Below, piece after piece: positions 1 through 10,100 of a stretch of DNA of 64,000 bases. Source of the stretch: Closterium sp. Naga37s-1 (taxonomy: Eukaryota > Streptophyta > Zygnematophyceae > Desmidiales > Closteriaceae); contig CANJKZ010000826.1 of assembly GCA_947471745.1 (NCBI GenBank), positions 2,453,501-2,517,500 of the forward strand, written 5' to 3'. The position numbers were made by a program, and so were the translations under genes. The notes under the pieces were generated by a model. The model did not search any database. It saw only the letters and a program-made list of their open reading frames with translations, and was not told where the DNA came from. How positions within the stretch are numbered: position 1 is the first letter of the stretch; every line of letters begins with the position of its first letter.

Positions 1-23
1 TCCCCCTCGCCGTTGAGACTTAC

Positions 24-3000
24 GAGTGCCCCTGCGCGGAAGTTCCCAAGTTCTTGAAGCTCCTGGCTCACACGGCGGCGCGCAAGCTCTTCAATGCCGA
101 ACCCAGAACCTACCAGGAGGAATCGAGTGAGACGCGAGCAGAGCAAGAGCACCTGCCTCAAGGCGCACACTCACATCTTCCACCACCTCTCTCTGCTCCT
201 CCAATGTCCTCTTCATTTTTTCCTTCTTCTGCCTCCACTTGCCGCTCGAACTCTGCAGCTGCGCTTTTAACTGTTCCACCTCCCTGCTCAACCGCTCGAC
301 CGTGCGCTTGCGCTCCTCTGCCAACAACCCCCGCGACTCCGCCAGCTTAGACAACTGCAGGAAGGGAAAGATGAAGGCAGGTAGGTGAAATATCAGGAAT
401 GTTAGAGAGGTGGCGAGAGGGGATAATGTTAGAGGGTAGGTGGGAGGGGGGTGAGTGAGTGGGAAGCTGTTGAGAAGGGAGCATATGAAGAAGTAAAGAG
501 GTTTGTGCCACTTACCAGTCTCTCATTCTTCTCAGCCGTTTCTCGCTACTCCTCCAACTGACATTGCAACTCGTCAACCCTCGCTTGAACCTGGTAAATG
601 AAACAACCAAGCAGGTGAGTGTGGGGCAAGTAAGAGGAGGGTAAGTGAGAAGGGGGTAGGTGAGAAGGGGGTAGGTGAGGGATGGGCAAGTGAGAAGGAA
701 GCAGTTCAGGGCCAACGAGCATTGACGCCAAGCCAACCACCCGTCTGATGGCGTCCTAGGCTACCGCACTCATAATTTCAGAAAAAAAATAGGCAAAAGA
801 AGTGAATAAGCACTTCACATCAGCAAGCACACGCACGCATGCTATCAGCGCAATGTTCTCTAAAAGCAAACGCGCCACGCCAATCAATCAACGTGACGAC
901 GCGAGTACAAACATTGTGGCACACCTCATAATGTTTATCGCAGACTCCTAGAAATGCCCCTTCAGCAAACACCGCCCGATTGTCGAGTCTAACTCTCTCG
1001 TCGTAGTCGGCTCTTAGCAGCCTTTGCAACTTCTTGGCCTTGTCGCCTCCCTCTTTCAACCAATCTGACAGTCCTTCCTCTTCATTCCAATCTGACAGGT
1101 GCGAAGGAAAAATAGTGGATGGAGATGAGACAGTGCTTGCTCCATATGCCACTCCCCATGCCACTCCCCTCCTCATGCCACCCCACTCCACGCAACCCCC
1201 TTCCACATGCCACTCCCACACTCCCATCCGCCTACCACATACCTCGGTCAGCATCTATCAGCTTGTGTAGTGTCTCGTTGTCCGCCATATTTGCCTCTAT
1301 TTGCTTCTTCTGCTGGTCTAGCAATGTCAAAAAATCTTTCGAATCGGACGCTGGGAAGAGGGCAGACATAGAGTAATTAAAAGATACAGCTGAAATCATG
1401 AAAAAATATCGTTCATAGAAGCTACATGAACAGTCCATAATTTGAGAAAGGGGCGAAATGTAAATGAAGAGGGGGAGCATGGAGTGTTGTGCCAAAGGGA
1501 AGGAAAATGGGAGGGGGGGATGAGGCTGCGGTTATGGCTCGCCGTGCCAAAGAGCAAGAGGAGCTGCAGGCACAGTGCACTGTGCCAAAATGACAGTGAG
1601 GGTTGAGGGTACTGTGAGCAATGACAAAATGACTGGGGGGAACTGAGGGTACTGTGAGCAATGACAGAATGACTGGGGGAACTGAGGGTACTGTGAGCAA
1701 TGACAGAATGACTGGGGGAACTGAGGGTACTGTGAGCAATGACAGAATGACAGGGAGGGACTGAGGGTACTGTGAGCAATGACAGAATGACAGGGAGGGA
1801 CTGAGGGTACTGTGAGCAATCACAAAATGACAGATGCAGTGCGGGCACAGTGAGCCGTGACAAAATGGCTGGGGGGCATGAGGGAGGTGGCGCACTCACC
1901 ACGTGAGTTGTTCGTGCTGCTGGTGCTACTTCTGGTGCGGGCGCTGACGCTGCTATTGACAAATATGCTCTCCTCACTCGTGCGGATTTTGACGAAGGTG
2001 CCATCCCCCTCGTCATGCCCCTCGTGGGCTACAGCAGCAGCAGTAGCTGTACGTGCAGCTGAATGTTCCCCGCCCCCGCCTCCATCCCCTCCGTGTACGC
2101 CTGGTGGGAGGAGAGAGGGGCAAGGAGGGACGTACACGAGGTGAATGGCATGGAAAAGGAGGACAGCACCCGCGCTTTCATAATCCATCTCCACCGTGTA
2201 TGTCTGAGGGAGGTGAGGGGTATGGGAAGGCGGGCATGGGGGTGAGTGGCGTGGGAAGAATGACAGCACAGTGGGGAACAGCATGAGGGGAGAGAAAGCA
2301 TCTCCGCCTGCAGATCCTCCGTGCACGCCCTGGTCATTGGAGGAGGGAGGAGGGAGGAGGAAGGGGCGTACAGAACGGAGGTGAAGGGTGGGAAAACATC
2401 TCCGCGTGCAGATCCTCCGTGCACACTTGGTGTAGGAGGGAGGGTCCTAACACTTCAAATGAGCGGCAGCAGTGGCACGCTCACTCACCTTGTGGGAGTG
2501 ACGCGACAAAGCTGAAGCAGCAGCAGCAGTGGCTCTGAGGTATGAGAAAATGACAGGGCTGCTGATGGCAAAGGCGCACTTACCATGTGGGAGTGGGTGT
2601 GGGTCTGGCGTTGAGCTGGTGGTTGCAGGGGACTGGCGGTTGGAGCTGTCAGCGTTGCTGGAGCTGCTGACCGCGCTGCCGATGATGCTGCTGGCGTCGC
2701 CAGTGCTGCTGTGGGCGGGAGTGCCGAGCTCCTCCCCAAGCCTGGTGGAAGGTGTGGGGGTACCTCCGCTTCCAGCTCCACCTCTGCCTGTACGGGTCCA
2801 CGTACAGGCCAAGGGGAAGGAGAGGGCAGAGCAGAGAGGAAAGTGATGAATCAGAAGTCAGCCTTCTCAGCCTTGCAGCACCCTCACCGCCTCCCCCTTG
2901 CATTGCCGCCGGAACAGGTCCACGTACAGGCGAAGTGCTGGGAGGGAGAACGGGGAGGAACGAAAAGCAGTGAGGTCATTACGTGCCTGGGAAGTACTAG

Positions 3001-3481
3001 GCACCTCAAAAGGCACGTCAGAACTTTGTGACAGTTCAGCCGTCGCTTGCCATGCAGCACCCTCACCTCACCACCTTACCTCCCCCCTCTTTTCTGTCAC
3101 CTCAGTTGATTCACATACTGCCGAACTGCTGGGAAAGGGGGAGGAGAAAGGGTGCAATTTCAGGCGCTTCACAAGTTGCCCTGTTGAAGCATCATTGATT
3201 TTGTAGCAACTGTAGCAGCTACAACAGCAGCCCCCACAGCCATGCACTGCACTACGCAAATGACCTCACAACTTACACTCGCCATCTCACCTTCAACTGA
3301 TTTCAGCCCCCCCTCGCTCAACACCCCAGTCAGCTCGAGCAGCCGCTGCGTCTCCACGTCAGCTGCTGGCGCGGGCGTGGGTGGAGCTGACGTGGCACCT
3401 AGTGATGACGTGGCGGCAGCCGGCCGGAGATACCAGGTGGAAGGAGGAGTGGCTGACTGTGTGGCTCTCATTCTCGAACAC
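24..3481 (-). CDS. Coiled-coil protein gene A (3' end beyond left edge; carries an in-frame stop)
   Basis: I do not recognise the family. Minus-strand exons with GT-AG borders are 3291-3481, 2584-2787, 2489-2511 (23 nt), 1900-2100, 1243-1350, 925-1091, 516-590, 175-354 and about 24-108. Phases agree at 3291/2787, 2584/2511, 1900/1350, 1243/1091, 925/590 and 516/354; they do not agree between 2489 and 2100, so an exon is missing there. The 5' part is Ser/Thr/Pro/Ala-rich and looks disordered. The 3' part is charged and heptad-like (for example RTVERLSREVEQLKAQLQ in 175-354), which suggests a coiled coil. Exon 516-590 has an in-frame TAG at 546-548; because it is 75 nt long, skipping it keeps the frame. 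No ATG start was identified upstream of 3481. The gene is a diverged tandem paralogue of gene B. It may be a pseudogene or use exon skipping. Confidence 0.5.
1580..1850. repeat. 39-40 bp tandem repeat, about 6 copies, in a gene A intron
   Basis: The unit contains ACTGAGGGTACTGTGAGCAA on the plus strand, in the intron between exons 1900-2100 and 1243-1350. Read on the coding (minus) strand, each unit supplies an acceptor-like GCTCACAG and a CCTCAG. Confidence 0.85.
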
Positions 3482-3492
3482 CTGGAGAGATT

Positions 3493-3616
<124 letters not shown>

Positions 3617-3734
3617 TGGATCCTTGTGCATGTCTGTACTTGCTCGGATCTAATACACGGACCGCTTGAGAGAGAGAATGGATTCTTTGGCCAACCCACA
3701 ACCGCAAAGGCATCAACCCGACGACACAGGCGTG

Positions 3735-4455
3735 CTTGCCAGAGCTGGGAGCCTGGCACGACGTGGCAGCCCGTCGGCCCTTGAAGCCACACCAGTCTGC
3801 ACACCGTCCCTGTCTGTACTGGAGGCTCTGCGCGCCAAACACCCACCTTCCCCCCGCCCCACCTTACTGGACTGAACATTCTCTGAACCGCCCACCTGTC
3901 AGCGGCGTTCCCAATCATTTTCAAGGTGCTGGGGTGCTGCAAAAATGGAGTAGGAGCGGGTCCGTCAGGAACTACATTCAAGCACTTTCGCGATGTGGCC
4001 CTGGTCAACGCTGCAGTGGGAAAACATCTGCACGCTCTGGTAAACACAATATCGACAGGAAACTTATCTTTGGGTCCACTGCTGTTCGCTGCTGCCATCC
4101 ACCTCGCGCTGACAAGAACAGCGTTTCTTTCCCGTCCGTGGTATGCTTGGCATACGCGGATGATGTTACCTTCCTTGGGGCGTTTGACCACTTCACAGGT
4201 ACGTCACAACCAAACGAAGTGCGCGGCCTGGTCGCAAGCAGGCCATTGGGCGGTGACCTTACCAAAGGGGGTCCCCTTCACAGATGGCAGTTTGAAAGTT
4301 CTTGGCAGCTTCATCGGTGGCAACGACGCAACGGCCGAGTTCCTGCGAAGCAGCCTAGAAGCAATGGGGTCCCCACTGCGACTGATCTCACGGATGGAGC
4401 CGCAGCTAGCTTCTTAACCGAGTGCATTTCGCGACGTGCCTCCTACCTCGCCTGA
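3735..4455 (+). pseudogene. Non-LTR retrotransposon reverse transcriptase remnant (3' motifs)
   Basis: Frameshifted reverse transcriptase fragment. Recognisable pieces in order are a pre-RT ALRAKHP stretch near 3827, GAGPSG near 3955 (typical of algal and plant LINE-like RTs), a GPLLFA stretch near 4075, the catalytic-box YADD near 4155 in a different frame, and a KCAAWS stretch near 4220. No intact frame joins them, so it is dead. It lies on the plus strand between genes A and B. It could be a deleted copy of the element that left the fragment at 6500-7005. Confidence 0.7.
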
Positions 4456-4566
4456 ACGACACCGGTGACTCCATTGCCAGTCGAGGAGTGGTCTGGTAGG
4501 GGCCAGGGGCTGTTCGACACATTGCTGACGGCGTGCGACATACGCCACCCACGAGGAGAGGCAGAG

Positions 4567-6330
4567 ACCACACGTACCTAGGTCCAAGCATCGCTCCCTA
4601 TCTCGCTTAGACCACACGTACCTGGGTCCAGGCATCGCTCCCTATCTCGCTTAGACCACACGTACCTGGGTCCAGGCATCGCTCCGCTCCCTATCTCGCT
4701 TAGACCACACGTACCTGGGTCCAGGCATCGCTCCGCTCCCTATCTCGCTTAGACCACACGTACCTGGGTCCAGGCATCGTTCCCTATCTCGCTTAGACCA
4801 CACGTACCTGGGTCCAGGCATCGCTCCCTATCTCGCTTAGACCACACGTACCTGGGTCCAGGCATCGCTCCCTATCTCGCTTAGACCACACGTACCTGGG
4901 TCCAGGCATCGCTCCCTATCTCGCTTAGACCACACGTACATGGGTCCAGGCATCGCTCCCTATCTCGCTTAGACCACACGTACCTGGGTCCAGGCATCGC
5001 TCCCTATCTCGCTTAGACCACACGTACCTGGGTCCAGGCATCGCTCCCTATCTCGCTTAGACCACACGTACCTGGGTCCAGGCATCGCTCCCTATCTCGC
5101 TTAGACCACACGTACCTGGGTCCAGGCATCGCTCCCTGTCTCGCTTAGACCAGACGTACCTGGGTCCAGGCATCGCTCCCTATCTCGCTTAGACCACACG
5201 TACCTGGGTCCAGGCATCGCTCCCTGTCTCGCTTGGACCACACGTACCTGGGTCCAGGCATCGCTCCCTATCTCGCTTAGACCACACGTACCTGGGTCCA
5301 GGCATCGCTCCCTATCTCGCTTACACCACACGTACCTGGGTCCAGGCATCGCTCCCTATCTCGCTTAGACCACACGTACCTGGGTCCAGGCATCGCTCCC
5401 TATCTCGCTTACACCACACGTACCTGGGTCCAGGCATCGCTCCGCTCCCTATCTCGCTTAGACCACACGTACCTGGGTCCGGGCATCGCTCCCTATCTCG
5501 CTTAGACCACACGTACCTGGGTCCAGGCATCGCTCCCTATCTCGCTTACACCACACGTACCTGGGTCCAGGCATCGCTCCGCTCCCTATCTCGCTTAGAC
5601 CACACGTACCTGGGTCCAGGCATCGCTCCCTATCTCGCTTAGACCACACGTACCTGGGTCCAGGCATCGCTCCCTATCTCGCTTAGACCACACGTACCTG
5701 GGTCCAGGCATCGCTCCCTATCTCGCTTAGACCACACGTACCTGGGTCCAGGCATCGCTCCCTATCTCGCTTAGACCACACGTACCTGGGTCCAGGCATC
5801 GCTCCCTATCTCGCTTAGACCACACGTACCTGGGTCCAGGCATCGCTCCCTATCTCGCTTAGACCACACGTACCTGGGTCCAGGCATCGCTCCCTATCTC
5901 GCTTAGACCACACGTACCTGGGTCCAGGCATCGCTCCCTATCTCGCTTAGACCACACGTACCTGGGTCCAGGCATCGCTCCCTATCTCGCTTAGACCACA
6001 CGTACCTGGGTCCAGGCATCGCTCCCTATCTCGCTTAGACCACACGTACCTGGGTCCAGGCATCACTCCGCTCCCTATCTCGCTTAGACCACGCGTACCA
6101 GGGTCCAGGCATCGCTCCCTATCTCGCTTAGACCACGCGTACCAGGGTCCAGGCATCGCTCCCTATCTCGCTTAGACCACACGTACCTGGGTCCAGGCAT
6201 CGCTCCCTATCTCGCTTACACCACGCGTACCTGGGTCCAGGCATCGCTCCCTATCTCGCTTAGACCACACGTACCTGGGTCCAGGCATCGCTCCCTGTCT
6301 CGCTTAGACCACACGTACCTGGGTCCAGGC
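4567..6330. repeat. 44-bp tandem satellite, about 40 copies
   Basis: The period is 44 bp, with occasional 49-bp units carrying an extra CGCTC. Plus-strand unit core is ACCACACGTACCTGGGTCCA. On the minus strand every unit contains a strong donor-like CCCAG|GTACGTG. The array sits between the two RT fragments. Short minus-strand open frames here are by-products of the repeat. Confidence 0.97.
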
Positions 6331-6499
6331 GTCGTCCAGGCCTGGGTCTTGTCAACCCCGGAGTGGAGGGACGTTTTGGTTTCCTGGCAAACTTCACACA
6401 AGCGCACCAGCTACTGCTACTCACCTCCCTTGACGACTCTACTATCGGGCCGCTAACGGATACGAGGGTGCAGATGACACAGCCATACCTCAACAAGGC

Positions 6500-7005
6500 A
6501 CCACTGTTCGGAGTGGGGGCAGGACAGTCTGGAACAACTTTGCACGACACGACACCACACTGACGAACACACCAGTGTGCACTCACCTGCACGCACTAAC
6601 AAAGATGGTGCTGCGAAGCGACCCGTTCGCAGTCCGTGGCACAACTGCTGACAACATCATCCCGCCTCATAGCAATGGCGAAGCCCGATGGGGAGCCAGG
6701 ACCGATAACAATAGGTGAAAGCCTCATGAGGCTAGCAGCCAAAGCGGCGCTCACCTTGGGCGAAGACGTCAGGAAGTTCTTCCTGCATATCAGTATAGCT
6801 GGTGGGGGGGGAACGATCATTCGCGCTGCCCACGCTTTTACAGATGCCAGCCCGGGCTGCCTTGTCCTCCAGACAGCATTCAGCAGCATCAAATGCCAGG
6901 CTTTAGTCTGGGAAGCTACATCGGCACAAGCGGAGGTGCTGCTACTTACCATAGCAAGCAGCTGCAGGCCATGGCGAACCCCTTGCACTGCTTTCTCAAA
7001 CTGAC
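6500..7005 (+). pseudogene. Reverse transcriptase remnant (5' RT motifs)
   Basis: Second RT fragment. It shows a GAGQSGTT stretch near 6520, then SSRLIAMAKPDGEPGPITIG near 6657, which matches the RT motif-1/2 pattern of KP-D-G--RPI--G seen in algal and plant non-LTR elements. A GGGTIIRAAHAF stretch near 6810 and SPGCLVLQ near 6850 match the stretch just before the first catalytic Asp, but that Asp is replaced. A frameshift splits the pre-6640 part from the rest. It ends about 120 bp before the last recognisable exon of gene B and may have truncated that gene. Confidence 0.65.
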
Positions 7006-7126
7006 CCACAACTGGCGTCCCTAATGCTCACCGTTGCATCTCCAGTCGTGCATCAAACCTCAAACAGACATCCCCCCTCCACCATTGGTCACAGTGAGGA
7101 TAGAACCTGCTAACGACTCTACTCAC

Positions 7127-10100
7127 AACGTGTTCTCTACGCAGCCCCTCGTTCTCCGCGTCCCGCTCCTCCGCATCTGCACCTTGCTGTGCCTCCACCT
7201 GCTGTTGCAATTTTACAAAGGCCGCCTGGATCTGGTTTGTGAAACAATGAGGACATGTGAGAGCGGAGCAGGTGAGAGGGAGCAGGGGAGAGAGGGGCAG
7301 ATAGGGGGTTAAAAATGATGATGTGTGCTTTTCATCAACAAACACACACACACATGCCAGTAGCAATGGTGTATCTCTAAGCAACTCCGCTACACCAAAC
7401 ATCATACTTCATCCCCCCCTGCCCCTCTCATCCCCTCCTCCACCTTCATGCACGTGCAACATAACGGTCCACCCCTCCCGCACTCTCGAAAAGGCGCCCC
7501 CCTCCTTCGCTCTCGAACAGGTGCCTCCCTCCCCTCCACTCACACGCCCATGGAGAACACACCCATACACCACACCTTCACGCTAGTCACCTTCACCCCA
7601 AACTTTGTGCTCGCATTCGGTGTGCATTCAGTGTGCATCCAGTGAGCATTCAGTGAGCATCCGTTGTGCATTCATTGTGCATCCAGTGTGTATTCAGTGT
7701 GCATTCAGTGTGCATTCAGTGTGCATCCATTGTGCATTCAGTGTGCATTCAGTGTGCATTCAGTGTGCATTCAGTGTGCATTCAGTGTGCATTCAGTGTG
7801 CATTCAGTGTGCATTCAGTGTGCATTCAGTGTGCATTCAGTGTGCATTCAGTGTGCATTCAGTGTGCATTCAGTGTGCATTCAGTGTGATCACATTCAGT
7901 CTAAGTGGGTCTGGCCGGCACTCATGTTTGTTGCAGCCCCCTCCAGCTCCTGCTGGTACCTGCCTGTGCCACACACACCCCTCCCGTGCAACACACACCC
8001 CTCCCATGCCACACATACCTCCTCAATATTGATCGAGACTTCCTCAAAGTCATCCGCAGAAAATTCCTCGTATATCTCCGGCGAGATGGGGCAGGCTTGA
8101 AGTAGAGCATTCAAGTGCTCCTCACCGTCCCTTCTTTGGTAGTCTGCAAGATGAGGGAGGAACATAGTAGAAAGAGAGGAGAAAGAACTCGTCACTCTAT
8201 GCCACTCCTCTTCCCATACCACCCCACTGAACACCCCCTACCCCCTTCCACATGCCCCACTCCCATCCCCTTGCCACTTCCTTCCCCATGCCAAACACTA
8301 CCCCAAGCCACCCCCCCCTACCCTCCCTTCCCTTCCCTTCCCATACCACTCCTCTCCCCACCCCATGCCACCCCGTTCACCACTCCCCTCCCCCTCAGAC
8401 ATACTTGAAAGAACCATCAGAAGGTCCTTCAGGCTCTCAACGTTCGACCGATTTTCGATCATTTGATCCCAATGGTCGCCAATCCATGAACGAAAAAACT
8501 CCCAGTCGAACTCTGTAAATCGAGCAGACACGAAGGGATTTTAAAAAACGGCTGAAACCATGAAATAGGTATGTCCTTAGAAGCCACGAACGGCCCATAG
8601 CTAGAGAAATGGTCGAAAATATAAATGCAAAAGGGAGGGGGCATGGAGCACCGTGTCAAAGGGAGGGGACGGGAGGGGGTGCGGGGGGGATGCGGTGTGC
8701 GGGGGAGGGGGGAGGGGGGAGGGGGGGGGTGTGGCCACGGCTCGCTGTGCCCAAGAGCAGGGGGGGCTGTACGCACGGTGCACCGTGCCAAAGTGACAGA
8801 TGGGGCTGAGGGCAAGGCAAGTGAGCTGTGGGAAAACAACAAAGGGGGCTGAGGGCACAGTGAGCAGCAGCAGTGGCGCGTTCACTCACCTCGTGGGAGT
8901 GTCTTGACAAAGCTGAAGCAGCAGCAGCAGCAGCAGCAGCAGCAGTGGCGCGTTCACTCACCTCGTGGGAGTGTCTTGACAAAGCTGAAGCAGCAGCAAC
9001 AGCAGCAGTGGCGCGTTCACTCACCTCGTGGGAGTGTCTTGACAAAGCTGAAGCAGCAGCAGCAGCAGTGGCGCGTTCACTCACCTCGTGGGAGTGTCTT
9101 GACAAAGCTGAAGCAGCAGCAACAGCAGCAAAGGCGCGTTCACTCACCTCGTGGGAGTGTCTTGACAAAGCTGAAGCAGCAGCAGCAGCAGTGGCGCGTT
9201 CACTCACCTCGTGGGAGTGTCTTGACAAAACTGAAGCAGCAGCAGCAGCAGTGGCGCGTTCACTCACCTCGTGGGAGTGTCTTGACAAAGCTGAAGCAGC
9301 AGCAGCAGCAGTGGCGCGTTCACTCACCTCGTGGGGGTGTCTTGACAAAGCTGAAGCAGCAGCAGCAGCAGTGGCGCGTTCACTCACCTCGTGGGAGTGT
9401 CTTGACAAAGCTGAAGCAGCAGCAGCAGCAGCAGTGGCGCGTTCACTCACCTCGTGGGAGTGTCTTGACAAAGCTGAAGCAGCAGCAGAAGCAGTGGCGC
9501 GTTCACTCACCTCGTGGGAGTGTCTTGACAAAGCTGAAGCAGCAGCAGCAGCAGTGGCGCGTTCACTCACCTCGTGGGAGTGTCTTGACAAAGCTGAAGC
9601 AGCAGCAGCAGCAGTGGCGCGTTCACTCACCTCGTGGGAGTGTCTTGACAAAGCTGAAGCAGCAGCAGCAGCAGTGGCGCGTTCACTCACCTTGTGGGAG
9701 TGTCTTGACAAAGCTGAAGCAGCAGCAGCAGCAGTGGCGCGTTCACTCACCTCGTGGGAGTGTCTTGACAAAGCTGAAGCAGCAGCAGCAGCAGTGGCGC
9801 GTTCACTCACCTCGTGGGAGTGTCTTGACAAAGCTGAAGCAGCAGCAGCAGCAGTGGCGCGTTCACTCACCTCGTGGGAGTGTCTTGACAAAGCTGAAGC
9901 AGCAGCAGCAGCAGTGGCGCGTTCACTCACCTCGTGGGAGTGTCTTGACAAAGCTGAAGCAGCAGCAGCAGCAGTGGCGCGTTCACTCACCTCGTGGGGG
10001 TGTCTTGACAAAGCTGAAGCAGCAGCAGCAGCAGTGGCGCGTTCACTCACCTCGTGGGAGTGTCTTGACAAAGCTGAAGCAGCAGCAGCAGCAGTGCCGC

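Noticed and set aside
4567-6330. CRISPR array (also considered at 7619-7888 and 12548-12797)
   Set aside because: Units are contiguous tandem copies with no unique spacers, and the genome is eukaryotic.
5101-6407. Minus-strand ORFs with MPGPRYVWSKRDRERCLDPG repeats
   Set aside because: By-product of the 44-bp satellite; frames break whenever a 49-bp unit occurs.
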